A stretch of 64,000 nt of DNA from Sphingomonas hylomeconis (GTDB taxonomy: Bacteria; Pseudomonadota; Alphaproteobacteria; Sphingomonadales; Sphingomonadaceae). The translations under genes and the position numbers were made by a program. Where the stretch lies: NCBI RefSeq assembly GCF_025370105.1, contig NZ_JANQBK010000015.1, positions 124,001 through 188,000 on the forward strand, read 5' to 3'. Shown here one piece after another: positions 32,665 to 42,138 of the stretch (positions are counted from its first letter, which is position 1; every line of letters starts with the position of its first letter). The notes below the pieces were generated by a model, which saw only the letters and a list, made by a program, of their open reading frames with translations, ran no database searches and was not told where the DNA came from.

Positions 32665-33867
32665 ATGCTTTTGCGCCAAGCCGCGCCGAATCGATTGTCG
32701 ATACTTGTTGGATGTCTCGCGCTCGCCGCCTGCGGCGGTAGCGACAAGGCGTCCGAAAAGGGCCGCGGCCAGACCGGCACCCCCGAAGTCGGCTATGTCG
32801 TCGTACAACCGACCAGCGTCCCGCTGACCACCGAACTTGGCGGGCGCACTGCGGCGTTCCAGACGTCCGAGGTTCGCCCGCAAGTGTCCGGCCTGATCCG
32901 CCGTCGCCTGTTCACCGAAGGCTCGATCGTCCAGAAGGGCCAGACGCTCTACGAGATCGATCCCAGGCTCTATCAAGCCTCGGCCAACGAGGCGCGCGCC
33001 GCGCTCAATAGCGCGGCCGCCAATGCCGACGCGACGCGCGTCAAGGCGGACCGCTACCGGCCACTGGCAGAAATGGAAGCCGTCGCCAAACAGGATTATA
33101 CCGACGCTGCGGCACAGGCGCGCCAGGCGGCCGCTGCGGTCGCCCAGAGCCGCGCGCAACTTGAAACCGCACGCATCAATCTGCGCTTCACCAAGGTGCC
33201 CGCGCCGATCACCGGCCGCATCGGGCGATCGTTGTTCACCGAGGGCGCCTTGGTCACGGCCAGCCAGACCGATCCGCTGACCACCATTTCGCGGCTCGAT
33301 CCGATGTTCGTCGATATCCAGCAATCCAGCGCCGATCTGCTCAAGCTGCGCCGCGCGCTCGCCTCGGGCGGCGTCGCGCCGTCCAGCGCCGCGGTCCGCC
33401 TCAAGCTCGAGGACGGCAGCGATTACGGCCAGACCGGCACCGTCCAGTTCGCCGAGGTGATGGTCAACGAAAGCACCGGCACGGTCACGCTGCGCGCGCG
33501 CTTCCCCAATCCGCAGGGCATGCTGCTGCCCGGGATGTTCGTCCGCGCGACCTTCGCGCAGTCGGTCGACAACAACGCCTTCCTGGTCCCCCAGGCTGGC
33601 GTGAAACGCGATCCCAAGGGGAGCACGACGGTGCTGGTGGTGAGCGCCGACAACAAGGCCGTCGAGCGCAAGGTCACCGCGACGCGCGTCGTCGGGCCCA
33701 ACTGGGTGGTCACCGCCGGCCTCAAGGCCGGCGACAAGGTGATCACCGAAGGCACGGCGCGTGCGAAGGCCGGCCAGCCGGTCAAGCCGGTCCCGGCGGG
33801 CGCCGCGCAAAAGTTCAATACGCAGCCTGCCAAGAGCGGGGACAAGTCCGCGCCAACCAAGAACTGA
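32665..33867 (+). CDS. RND efflux periplasmic adaptor (AcrA/MexA-type lipoprotein)
   Basis: Membrane fusion protein of 400 residues that links the inner-membrane pump to the outer-membrane channel. The N-terminus LSILVGCLALAAC is a lipoprotein signal with Cys23. The lipoyl half-motifs are VRPQVSGLIRRRLFTEGSIVQKGQTLYEID and INLRFTKVPAPITGRIG, flanking a helical hairpin rich in Ala (about 95-160). The beta-barrel and membrane-proximal domains follow (GTVQFAEVMVNESTGTVTLRA, NNAFLVPQAGV). It is the first gene of a three-gene operon; the pump gene begins eight bases after the stop. Substrates of HAE1-type pumps are usually antibiotics, dyes and solvents. Confidence 0.95.
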   Translation: MLLRQAAPNRLSILVGCLALAACGGSDKASEKGRGQTGTPEVGYVVVQPTSVPLTTELGGRTAAFQTSEVRPQVSGLIRRRLFTEGSIVQKGQTLYEIDPRLYQASANEARAALNSAAANADATRVKADRYRPLAEMEAVAKQDYTDAAAQARQAAAAVAQSRAQLETARINLRFTKVPAPITGRIGRSLFTEGALVTASQTDPLTTISRLDPMFVDIQQSSADLLKLRRALASGGVAPSSAAVRLKLEDGSDYGQTGTVQFAEVMVNESTGTVTLRARFPNPQGMLLPGMFVRATFAQSVDNNAFLVPQAGVKRDPKGSTTVLVVSADNKAVERKVTATRVVGPNWVVTAGLKAGDKVITEGTARAKAGQPVKPVPAGAAQKFNTQPAKSGDKSAPTKN

Positions 33868-33874
33868 CGCTGCC

Positions 33875-36800
33875 ATGATCTCGCGCATCTTCATCGACCG
33901 GCCGATCTTCGCCTGGGTCGTCGCCATCATCATCATGCTGGCCGGGCTCGGCGCGATCTATACGCTGCCGACCGAGCAGTTCCCCGATGTCGCGCCGCCC
34001 AACGTCAATATCCGCGCGACCTATCCCGGCGCCTCGGCCGAAACGCTGGAGAACAGCGTCACGCAGGTGCTCGAGCAGCAGCTGACCGGGATCGACGGCC
34101 TGCTCTATTTCAGCTCGAGCAGCTCCTCGCGCGGTTCGGTGACGATCACCGCGACGTTCGAAAAGGGCGTCGATCCGGACATCGCGCAGGTCCAGGTGCA
34201 GAACAAGGTGCAGCAGGCGCTCAGCCGCCTGCCCGCGCAGGTCCAGCAACAGGGCCTGACCGTCACCAAATCCAATCCCGATTTCCTGCTGCTCGTCGCG
34301 ATCTATGACGAATCCGACAAGCTCAGCAATCAGGACGTGTCCGATTATCTGATCGCCAATTATCAGGACAAGCTCGGCCGTATCGAAGGCGTCGGCGACA
34401 CCAATGTGTTCGGCTCGCAATATGCCATGCGCATCTGGCTCCGGCCCGAGCAGTTGGCGAGCTTCTCGCTGATCCCCTCCGACGTGATCAACGCGATCAC
34501 GGCGCAGAATACCGAAATCGCCGCGGGTGAGATCGGCGGCCAGCCGATGCCCGATACGCAGATGCTGAACGCCACCGTCACCGCACAGTCGCGCCTGCAG
34601 ACGCCCGAGCAGTTCGCCAATATCGTCGTGAAGACCGCGCGCGATGGCTCGGTGGTGCGCCTGTCCGATGTGGCGCGCGTCGAGCTCGGCGCGGAAAGCT
34701 ACGGCGCGGTCACGCGGATCAACGGACATCCCGGTGCCGGCATCGCCATCTCGCTGGCGCCCGGCGCGGACGCGCTGAAGACATCCGAACTGGTCAAGGC
34801 CGAGATCGAGCGGTCGTCCAAATCCTTCCCCGCCGGCTTCAAATACGCTTTCCCGCGCGACTCCACCGAGTTCATCAAATTGTCGGTGGAGGAAGTGCTC
34901 AAGACGCTGGTCGAGGCGGTGATCCTCGTCGTGATCGTGATGTTCGTGTTCCTGCAAAGCTGGCGCGCGACGCTGATCCCGACCATCGCAGTGCCGGTCG
35001 TGCTGCTCGGCACGATCGCGGTGTTCCAGCTGGCCGGCTTCTCGATCAACACGCTCACCCTGTTCGGGCTCGTGCTGGCGATCGGGCTGCTCGTCGATGA
35101 CGCGATCGTCGTGGTCGAGAATGTCGAGCGGCTGATGGACGAGGATCCCGATCTGTCACCGCGCGACGCGACGATCAAATCGATGGACGAGATCACCGTC
35201 GCGCTGATCGCGATCGCGCTGGTCCTGTCCGCGGTGTTCCTGCCGATGGCGTTTTTCGGCGGCTCGACCGGCGTGATCTATCGCCAGTTCTCGGTGACGA
35301 TCGTCTCGGCGATGATCCTCTCGGTGGTCGTCGCGCTCGTCCTGACCCCGGCGCTGACCGCCACCCTGCTCAAGAAGCGCAGCGACGAGAAGCAGCGCGA
35401 CAATTGGTTCACGCGCAAGTCGCAGGGCGCGAAGGACTGGTTCAACCATGGCTTCGAGCGCACCACCGAACGCTATGTCGGCGCGGTCGGCAAGGTGGTG
35501 GACCGCAAATGGCTGTTCCTGCTCATCTATGCCGGCGTCGTCGCGCTGCTCGTCATCCTGTTTGTCCGCCTGCCAACCGGTTTCCTGCCGTCCGAGGATC
35601 AGGGCGGCGCGCAGATCCAGTTCAACCTGCCGCCCGGCGCGACCCAGGCGCGCACCGTGGCCGTGCAGAAGGAAATCGAGCGCTATTTCCTGACCACCGA
35701 GAAGGCCAATGTCGGCGTCTTGTTCACCAATGCCGGCGGCGGCGGCGGTGGCGCCTCGGGCCAGAATACCGGGCGTGGCTTCCTCGCGCTGACCGACTGG
35801 TCCGAGCGCAAGGGCAAGGAAAACGTCGCCGACGCGATCACGCGCCGCGCTTCCAAGGCGCTGGGCGGGCTGCGCGATGCCGAAATCTACGTCACCGTGC
35901 CGCCGGCGGTGCGCGGGCTGGGGCAGTCGGCGGGGTTTACGATGGAATTGCTCAATTCCGGGGGGCTTAGTCGCGAAGAGTTCAAGGCGGCGCGCGACAA
36001 GCTCGTTGCGGCGGCACGCGCCGATCCCGAATTGCAGGCGATCCGCCTGACCGATCTCGAGGATCAGCCGACGCTCAAGATCGATATCGATCAGGCCAAG
36101 CTCTCCGCGCTCGGTCTGGCCCAGGCCGACGTCAACGCCACGCTGTCGACCGCCTGGGGCGGGCGCTACGTCAACGATTTCAACGATCGCGGTCGCGTGA
36201 AGCGCGTCTATGTGCAGGGCGATGCCGCGTCCCGCTCGAGCCCGGACGATCTTCAACAATGGTATGTCCGCGCCGCCGACGGGCAGATGGCGCCCTTCTC
36301 GTCCTTCTCGACCATCTCCTGGTCGACTGCGCCGCCGAGCCTGGCCCGCTTCCAGGGTGTGCAATCCTATGAAATCAGCGGCCAGCCGGCAGAGGGGCAG
36401 AGCTCGGGCGAGGCGATGAACAGGATGACCGAGCTGGCTGCCGAGATTCCCGGCACGTCGGTCGCCTGGGCCGGCCTGTCCTTCCAGGAACGACTGTCCT
36501 CGGGCCAGGCGCCGCTGCTCTACGGCATTTCGATCCTCGTCGTGTTCCTGTGCCTCGCCGCGCTCTACGAAAGCTGGTCGATCCCGGTCGCCGTGCTGCT
36601 CGTCATCCCGCTCGGCCTGGTCGGCGCGGTGTTCGCGGTGACCTTGCGGGGCCTGGAAAACGACGTCTATCTGCAGATCGGCCTGCTCACCACGATGGGC
36701 CTGGCGGCCAAGAATGCGATCCTGATCGTGGAATTCGCCGAACAGGCCGAAAAGAAAGGCGCGCGCATCATCGAGGCGGCGCTCGAGGCCGCCCGGCTGC

Positions 36801-37072
36801 GCCTGCGCCCGATCCTGATGACCAGCCTCGCCTTCATCTTCGGCGTGCTGCCGCTGGCGATCTCGACCGGCGCGGGTGCCAATAGCCGCGTCGCGATCGG
36901 CACCGCGGTGATCGGCGGCATGCTGACCGCCACCGTGCTCGCGGTGTTCTACATCCCGTTGTTCTTCGTGCTCGTTCGGCGCGGCACGCGTGACGTGCTC
37001 AAGAAACTGCATCACGACCATCCTGACGACACGCCGACCACCGACCAACCGAAACCGGCGGGTGCCGCATGA
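33875..37072 (+). CDS. RND efflux pump, inner-membrane transporter (AcrB/MexB, HAE1 family)
   Basis: Proton-driven multidrug transporter of 1065 residues. It begins MISRIFIDRPIFAWVVAIIIMLAG, the conserved first transmembrane helix. The proton-relay pair Asp-Asp is in GLLVDDAIVVVENVER, near residues 405-410. Two large periplasmic loops and about 12 membrane segments follow the family plan, and FGVLPLAISTGAGANSR marks the last third. A glycine-rich loop near residue 625 (NAGGGGGGASGQN) is typical of the group. The ATG at 33875 starts the family sequence; the longer frame upstream overlaps the adaptor. The last bases overlap the outer-membrane gene (ATGA). Confidence 0.96.
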   Translation: MISRIFIDRPIFAWVVAIIIMLAGLGAIYTLPTEQFPDVAPPNVNIRATYPGASAETLENSVTQVLEQQLTGIDGLLYFSSSSSSRGSVTITATFEKGVDPDIAQVQVQNKVQQALSRLPAQVQQQGLTVTKSNPDFLLLVAIYDESDKLSNQDVSDYLIANYQDKLGRIEGVGDTNVFGSQYAMRIWLRPEQLASFSLIPSDVINAITAQNTEIAAGEIGGQPMPDTQMLNATVTAQSRLQTPEQFANIVVKTARDGSVVRLSDVARVELGAESYGAVTRINGHPGAGIAISLAPGADALKTSELVKAEIERSSKSFPAGFKYAFPRDSTEFIKLSVEEVLKTLVEAVILVVIVMFVFLQSWRATLIPTIAVPVVLLGTIAVFQLAGFSINTLTLFGLVLAIGLLVDDAIVVVENVERLMDEDPDLSPRDATIKSMDEITVALIAIALVLSAVFLPMAFFGGSTGVIYRQFSVTIVSAMILSVVVALVLTPALTATLLKKRSDEKQRDNWFTRKSQGAKDWFNHGFERTTERYVGAVGKVVDRKWLFLLIYAGVVALLVILFVRLPTGFLPSEDQGGAQIQFNLPPGATQARTVAVQKEIERYFLTTEKANVGVLFTNAGGGGGGASGQNTGRGFLALTDWSERKGKENVADAITRRASKALGGLRDAEIYVTVPPAVRGLGQSAGFTMELLNSGGLSREEFKAARDKLVAAARADPELQAIRLTDLEDQPTLKIDIDQAKLSALGLAQADVNATLSTAWGGRYVNDFNDRGRVKRVYVQGDAASRSSPDDLQQWYVRAADGQMAPFSSFSTISWSTAPPSLARFQGVQSYEISGQPAEGQSSGEAMNRMTELAAEIPGTSVAWAGLSFQERLSSGQAPLLYGISILVVFLCLAALYESWSIPVAVLLVIPLGLVGAVFAVTLRGLENDVYLQIGLLTTMGLAAKNAILIVEFAEQAEKKGARIIEAALEAARLRLRPILMTSLAFIFGVLPLAISTGAGANSRVAIGTAVIGGMLTATVLAVFYIPLFFVLVRRGTRDVLKKLHHDHPDDTPTTDQPKPAGAA

Positions 37073-38526
37073 TCAAGATCGCTTTCCCGCTGCTCGCCAG
37101 CGTCGCGCTCGGCGCGTGCAGCCTGGCGCCGAAATATGTCGAGCCGGCGCTGCCCGTTCCCGCGTCCTGGCCGGTCGGCGACGCCTATCTGCGCCAGAGC
37201 GAGGCCGCGCTCCCCAGCGTGTCCTATAGCGACATCTTCCGCGATCCGCGGCTGCAGCGGATCATCCAGCAGGCCCTGGTCAACAACCGTGACCTGCGCA
37301 TCGCCGCCGCCAATATCGCGGCTGCACGCGCGCAATATCGCATCCAGCGGGCCGATCTGTTCCCGCAGATCGATGCCTCGGGCAATGCCACGCGCTCGGA
37401 TTCGGGGACCGGCAGCACCAATGCCAGCGGTCAGTCCAACGCCGGCGGCGCGCGCAACAGCTTCAGCACCGATCTCGGCTTCACCGCGTTCGAGATCGAT
37501 CTGTTCGGGCGTGTCCGCTCGCTCAGCACGGCGGCGCAGAACCGCTATTTCGCGACCGAAGCCGCCGCCCGCGCGACGCGGCTGACGCTGGTCGGCGACA
37601 TCGCCACCGCCTGGCTCAACTATGCCGCCGATCGCAGCCTGCTCAAGATCGCTCAGGATACGGCGGCCAGCGCGGAACGCAGCGTCACCTTGACGGATCT
37701 GCGCCGCGCCGGCGGCGTCGCCCCACGCACCGATGTCGCGCAGTCCAAGCTCGTGCTGGCCCAGGCACAATCCGATCTCGCCGAACAACGCACCGCGCTC
37801 GCGCAGGACGTCAACGCGCTGCAACTGCTGGTCGGTGCGCCGGTCGATACGACCTTGCTGCCGCAGACCATCGAGGAGGCCGGCAAGACGCTAGCGGAGC
37901 TGCCCGCCGGGCTCGATTCCGCGATCCTGCTGCGCCGCCCCGATGTGCTGCAGGCGGAATACGAGCTTCGCGCCACCAACGCCGAGATCGGCGCCGCGCG
38001 TGCCGCCCTGTTCCCGCGCATCTCGCTGACGGCGGTGCTCGGCCTCGCCAGCAACGCGCTGGGCGGGCTGTTCTCCGGCGGCGCCTTCAACTATTCCGCC
38101 GGCCCGTCGGTCAGCTATCCGATCTTCAATGCCGGCGCCGGCCGCGCCAATGTCCGCCTCACCGAGGCGCAGCGAGATGCCGCGCTCGCGACCTACGAGC
38201 GGGCGATCCAGACCGCGTTCCAGGAAGTCTCCGATGCGCTCGCGCGCCGCGGCACGATCGCCGATCAGAACCGTGCCGCGCTGGCGCTGGCGGCGGCGGC
38301 GACCGACAATTACCGCCTGTCCGACGCGCGCTATCGCGGCGGAATCGACACGTTCCTGCAAAGCCTGGACGCGCAGCGCTCGCTCTATTCCGCGCGGCGC
38401 TCGCTGGTTGCGACGCAGCTTACCGCCGCGACCAATCTGGCGACGCTGTACCGCGTACTGGGCGGCGACGCGCTGCTGGTGGCGACCCCAGCCGGACCAG
38501 TGCCCGTGACCGCACCCAGGCCGTAA
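37069..38526 (+). CDS. RND efflux outer-membrane channel, NodT/OprM family lipoprotein
   Basis: Outer-membrane factor of 485 residues that forms the exit duct of the pump. The signal VALGAC has Cys17 as lipidated residue, followed by SLAPKYVEP, the typical NodT-family beginning. Two internally related halves contain the OEP repeats: the first includes AAANIAAARAQYRIQRADLFPQI, the second ELRATNAEIGAARAALFPRISL. The stretch SYPIFNAGAGRANVRLTEAQRDAAL is characteristic of the family. Its start overlaps the pump stop, so the tripartite set is complete and co-translated. Confidence 0.95.
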   Translation: MIKIAFPLLASVALGACSLAPKYVEPALPVPASWPVGDAYLRQSEAALPSVSYSDIFRDPRLQRIIQQALVNNRDLRIAAANIAAARAQYRIQRADLFPQIDASGNATRSDSGTGSTNASGQSNAGGARNSFSTDLGFTAFEIDLFGRVRSLSTAAQNRYFATEAAARATRLTLVGDIATAWLNYAADRSLLKIAQDTAASAERSVTLTDLRRAGGVAPRTDVAQSKLVLAQAQSDLAEQRTALAQDVNALQLLVGAPVDTTLLPQTIEEAGKTLAELPAGLDSAILLRRPDVLQAEYELRATNAEIGAARAALFPRISLTAVLGLASNALGGLFSGGAFNYSAGPSVSYPIFNAGAGRANVRLTEAQRDAALATYERAIQTAFQEVSDALARRGTIADQNRAALALAAAATDNYRLSDARYRGGIDTFLQSLDAQRSLYSARRSLVATQLTAATNLATLYRVLGGDALLVATPAGPVPVTAPRP

Positions 38527-38659
38527 CCACCGCGCCTTCCCCGGCAACATCCCCGCGCAATTGTCGCCAGAGATGCGCCGTTACCAACCAACAGGTGACA
38601 ATCGTCCGCGCGCATGCCAGCTTCTCCGCCAGCGGCAATGCGCCCGGGGACCGATCGAC

Positions 38660-39181
38660 ATGAGCTACCGCATCCGCCGCTTCGCGCTCGCCGACCGCGA
38701 CAAGATGCTGGCCTTCGCCGAAACCCTGCCCGAACACGATCTGCTGTTTCTCGGCCGCGATTTGAGACACCCGCGCGTCGTCGATGCATGGCAGGCGGCG
38801 ATCGAGGAAGGCTGGATCGACAGCCTGATCGCCGAGGACGGCGATACGGTGCTGGGGTCGGCCGCGCTGGTGCGCGATCCGTTGAGCTGGAGCGCGCATG
38901 TCGGCGAGGTTCGCCTGCTCGTGTCCCCCGCCCGGCGCAATGTCGGGCTCGGCCGCGATCTGCTCGAGGCGATCTTCGCGGTGGCGGCGGAGCGCGGCGT
39001 CGAGAAGCTCACCGCGCAGATGACGCCGGATCAGATCGGATCGGTGATGCTGTTCGAAAGCCTGGGCTTCCGCGCCGAAGGCCTGCTCAAGGATCAGGTG
39101 CGCGATCGCGCCGGTCGCACGCACGACGTCGCGATCCTCGCGCACGACATCCACCGGGCCGCCGCGCCGGCGCCGGAATGA
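38660..39181 (+). CDS. GNAT family N-acetyltransferase
   Basis: Acetyltransferase of 173 residues. The acetyl-CoA loop is seen as RRNVGLGRDLLEAIFAVA, preceded by the beta strand VGEVRLLVSP. MLFESLGFRAEGLL and the following strand complete motif B. The substrate is not predictable; the closest subgroup acts on small molecules or protein N-termini. The ATG at 38660 has GGGGA ten bases upstream. It stands between the efflux operon and a hydrolase, with 34 bases to the latter, so the two may be co-transcribed. Confidence 0.9.
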   Translation: MSYRIRRFALADRDKMLAFAETLPEHDLLFLGRDLRHPRVVDAWQAAIEEGWIDSLIAEDGDTVLGSAALVRDPLSWSAHVGEVRLLVSPARRNVGLGRDLLEAIFAVAAERGVEKLTAQMTPDQIGSVMLFESLGFRAEGLLKDQVRDRAGRTHDVAILAHDIHRAAAPAPE

Positions 39182-39215
39182 ACCATCTGGGTCTGCCGCG
39201 CATTCAGACCGGACG

Positions 39216-40025
39216 ATGAAACAGCCTTCCCTGCCATTCCGATCGGATACCGATACGACCGCCCGGCCGCCCTCGGTGTTCCTGGCGCTGACCGAATTGC
39301 CGCGCGCGCTCGCCGAGCTTTCCGCGCTCGGCCTGGTCGCGCCGATGCTGGCGAAGGCGCCGCGCGGCGATGGCCATCCGGTGCTCGTGCTGCCCGGCCT
39401 GGGCACCACGGATCTGGCGATGGCCATCCTGCGCCAGTATCTCAACCGGCTGGGCTACGCCGCCCATGCGTGGGAACTGGGCCGCAACCTGGGCCCGAAG
39501 GCGATCGGCGACGAAGGCGAGAAGCTGCTCGCGCGGCTGCAGGCGGTGCACGACCAGACCGGCCAGCGCGTCAGCATCGTCGGCTGGAGCCTCGGCGGCA
39601 TTATGGCGCGGCAGGTGTCGCGCCGCGCGCCGGGCCTGGTGCGGCAGGTGATCACGCTCGGCGCGCCCTTCTCCGGCTCGCCGCGCGCGACCAATGTCTG
39701 GCGTGCCTATCAGGCGCTGACCGGCGACCGGATCGAGAGCGATGCGGTACAGGCGCAGTTGCGCGAAAGCGCCGCACCGCCGCCGGTCCCCTCGACCTCG
39801 ATCTTCAGCCGGCAGGACGGCCTCGTCGCGTGGCGGAACTGCCTCGAACCGGCCGGGCCCGAGACCGACAATATCGAGGTGCATGGCAGTCATTGCGGGC
39901 TCGGCGTCAATCCCACGGTGCTGTACGCGATCGCCGACCGGCTGGCACAGGCGGACGGCGACTGGCACCCGTTCGAGCGCAGCGGGCTGAAGGCGATGAT
40001 CTACCCCTTCGCCGGCCACGCCTGA
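39216..40025 (+). CDS. Alpha/beta hydrolase (lipase-like)
   Basis: Protein of 269 residues with the alpha/beta hydrolase fold. The oxyanion-hole strand is PVLVLPGLGTTD. The nucleophile elbow is VGWSLGG (Ser). The Asp candidate lies in IFSRQDGLVAW and the His in VHGSHCGLGVNP. There is no signal peptide. This subgroup, annotated as triacylglycerol-lipase-like or polyester-depolymerase-like in sphingomonads, is not biochemically fixed. It starts with ATG at 39216 and is convergent with the phasin gene. Confidence 0.88.
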   Translation: MKQPSLPFRSDTDTTARPPSVFLALTELPRALAELSALGLVAPMLAKAPRGDGHPVLVLPGLGTTDLAMAILRQYLNRLGYAAHAWELGRNLGPKAIGDEGEKLLARLQAVHDQTGQRVSIVGWSLGGIMARQVSRRAPGLVRQVITLGAPFSGSPRATNVWRAYQALTGDRIESDAVQAQLRESAAPPPVPSTSIFSRQDGLVAWRNCLEPAGPETDNIEVHGSHCGLGVNPTVLYAIADRLAQADGDWHPFERSGLKAMIYPFAGHA

Positions 40026-40114
40026 CATCGTTGCGCGCGCCAGCACCGATGGCGCACCCGCAATCAGGTGTGCGGTAACAAAGGTGGCGGTTCAGCGCCC
40101 GCCCCCTGCCCGCC

Positions 40115-40465
40115 TCACTCCTTACCCGTCAGCGGCGCCACCGAATCCTTGCCGACCTGGACGATCAGTTCGGCGATCTCCTTGACCTGTGCGATGTTGC
40201 GATCGCTTTGCTCGCGCAGATAATCGCCCTGCACCTTCATCACCTCGGCCAGATCCTTCGCCCCCGCAGCGGCGCGTAGCGCGGCGAAGGCTTCGCACGC
40301 GTTGCGCTCGGCCTGGTCGATCAGCTTCATGCTGACGGTGGATCCGCCCTCGGCCGCCCTGGCGCTCGATCGGCGCAGCGCATCGCCGGCCTTCTTTGCC
40401 GGATCGACGATCGTCTCGTTGATCGTGTCCTTCATCTTGTCGGTCGTGCTGCGCGTGTCGCCCAT
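40115..40465 (-). CDS. Phasin family protein
   Basis: A 116-residue, mainly helical protein. The C-terminal 85 residues match the phasin_2 pattern: MKLIDQAERNACEAFAALRAAAGAKDLAEVMKVQGDYLREQSDRN, then IAQVKEIAELI. The N-terminal part TDKMKDTINETIVDPAKKAGD is polar. Phasins coat polyhydroxyalkanoate granules, but similar small proteins occur with no PHA genes nearby, and none are in this window. The ATG at 40465 follows a purine-rich AGGAGCAGGACG. It is divergent from the membrane protein at 40610. Confidence 0.82.
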   Translation of the reverse strand: MGDTRSTTDKMKDTINETIVDPAKKAGDALRRSSARAAEGGSTVSMKLIDQAERNACEAFAALRAAAGAKDLAEVMKVQGDYLREQSDRNIAQVKEIAELIVQVGKDSVAPLTGKE

Positions 40466-40609
40466 CGTCCTGCTCCTGCTCTGCCGTTTTGCGGTCTGGT
40501 GCGGAAATCGACCACATCGCTGGCCAAACGTCCATCCTCGATTGCGCGGGGCCGGGTGACGGACGTGCTTAACCGCGTTTAAACCCGGCCCGGCGCAACG
40601 TCGCGCGGC

Positions 40610-41608
40610 ATGTCGATGTTCCGCCTTCCGCCCCGCGCATGTCTGCCGCATCCCGCCGTGACGATCGCCGCGGCGGCACCGGTGATGCTGTGTGCCTGGC
40701 TGCCCACCGCGCCCGGCGCGGCGACGGCGACCGCCGCTTTGGCCGGCGTCGCCGCGCTCGCGCTGGCGCTCTGGCAGATGCTGCGCCGCCTCGGCGTGCC
40801 CGATCCCGATCGCGCCGCCGCCCTGATCCTGCTGTTGCCCAGCGTCGCGCTGAACGGGGTGATCGGCGCGCATGATACGCTATGGGCAGCGATCCTGCTG
40901 CTCGCGCTGGTCGCCGCGCTCGATCGCCGCCACGATGCGATGCTCGGCTGGGCCGGGCTGGCGATCGGGCTGAACCCGCAGGCCGGCCTGACCGCGCCCT
41001 TGTTCGTCGCGCTGCTGATCAACCGCCGCGTCCCGCTGCTGCGCTGGCCGATCGCGCCGCTTGCCGCGGCGGCGGCGCTGCTCGGCACGGGCAGTGTCGG
41101 CTGGACAATCGGGCTCCGGCCGCTGCTGCACGAGGCGATCACGGGCCATCTGCTGGCGATCGATGCGCCCAATATCTGGACCATCGTGCAGACGCTGCCG
41201 CTCGGCTATCCCCTGCTCGGCCTGGCCATCGCCATCGCGATCGGCACGATCGCGACGGTCATCGCGCATTTCGCCGCGCGACCGATCGGCGACCATGACA
41301 TGATCGCCGCCGCCTTATTGTGCACGATGCTCGCCGCCGGCTTGCTTCCGTTGATGCACGAACGCGCCTTCTTCCTCGCCGACATTCTCAGCCTCGCGCT
41401 GGCGCTGGTTCGACGCGATCGGGCGCACTGGCGGATCGCGCTGCTGGTCCAGGCCGGATCGACGCTCGCCCTGCTTGGCCACGCCAGCGGTATCGATGCG
41501 CTGACCATACTGGGCGGCGGCATGACGATCGCGGCAACGGCGCTGCTCGCCGGCCCATTGCTCAGGCCGGCCGCCAACGACAATCCGGTCATCGCGCGCA
41601 GCGCCTGA
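40610..41608 (+). CDS. Integral membrane protein, GT-C glycosyltransferase-like (DUF2029/GT87-type fragment)
   Basis: A 332-residue protein with about nine hydrophobic segments. GLAIGLNPQAGLTAPLFVALLINRR resembles the LKPQ region, and PLMHERAFFLADILSLAL the MHER region, of polyprenyl-phosphate-mannose-dependent (GT-C) transferases. The N-terminal catalytic loop with its Asp residues is not recognisable and the protein is shorter than the 400-450 residues usual for GT87. It may therefore be a divergent or truncated member. ATG 40610 and ATG 40616 are both possible starts. The bactofilin gene follows after 74 bases. Confidence 0.65.
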   Translation: MSMFRLPPRACLPHPAVTIAAAAPVMLCAWLPTAPGAATATAALAGVAALALALWQMLRRLGVPDPDRAAALILLLPSVALNGVIGAHDTLWAAILLLALVAALDRRHDAMLGWAGLAIGLNPQAGLTAPLFVALLINRRVPLLRWPIAPLAAAAALLGTGSVGWTIGLRPLLHEAITGHLLAIDAPNIWTIVQTLPLGYPLLGLAIAIAIGTIATVIAHFAARPIGDHDMIAAALLCTMLAAGLLPLMHERAFFLADILSLALALVRRDRAHWRIALLVQAGSTLALLGHASGIDALTILGGGMTIAATALLAGPLLRPAANDNPVIARSA

Positions 41609-41682
41609 TTGGCCGCGATAAATCTGCAACTTATGCTGGCTATGCTCGTGGCTCGTCGCCCGACCGCACAGGATTTCGCGCC

Positions 41683-42138
41683 ATGTTCAATCGTGATCGC
41701 AGTACCGGCAAGCCGAACACGCGCGCCGATACGCCCGGCCCCGGCGGCAAGCGGGGCATGTTCTCGGTGATCGGGCCTGACGTCACGATCAGCGGCACGG
41801 TCACTGCCACCGCCGATCTGCATATCGACGGCCGCATCGAGGGCGACGTGACCTGCGGCGCGCTGGTGCAGGGCGCCGGCAGCCATATCATCGGCACGGT
41901 CGCCGCGCAGAGCGCGCGCCTCGGCGGGCAGATCGAGGGCAATGTGACGGTGCGGCAGCTCAGCGTCGAGCGCGCGGCCAGGATCCGCGGCGATGTCGAA
42001 TACGAGACGATCGCGATCGAGAACGGCGCCTCTATCGACGGGCGCCTGCGCCATGCGTCTGCCGCGGCGCCATCGGCTGCGGCCGAGGAACCGATACGGC
42101 TGATCTCTGCGGTCGAGGCTAGCGGCGCTGCGGCCTGA
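41683..42138 (+). CDS. Bactofilin (polymer-forming cytoskeletal protein)
   Basis: A 151-residue protein whose central 100 residues form a right-handed beta-helix. The repeating pattern is visible as ISGTVTATADLHIDGRIEGDV, IIGTVAAQSARLGGQIEGNV and RIRGDVEYETIAIENGASIDG. Flanking tails are disordered (Gly/Pro at the start, Ala at the end), as in known bactofilins, which polymerise without nucleotide and scaffold cell-wall enzymes. The ATG at 41683 is the start of the family-like tail. The last 20 bases overlap the end of the convergent hydrolase gene. Confidence 0.94.
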   Translation: MFNRDRSTGKPNTRADTPGPGGKRGMFSVIGPDVTISGTVTATADLHIDGRIEGDVTCGALVQGAGSHIIGTVAAQSARLGGQIEGNVTVRQLSVERAARIRGDVEYETIAIENGASIDGRLRHASAAAPSAAAEEPIRLISAVEASGAAA

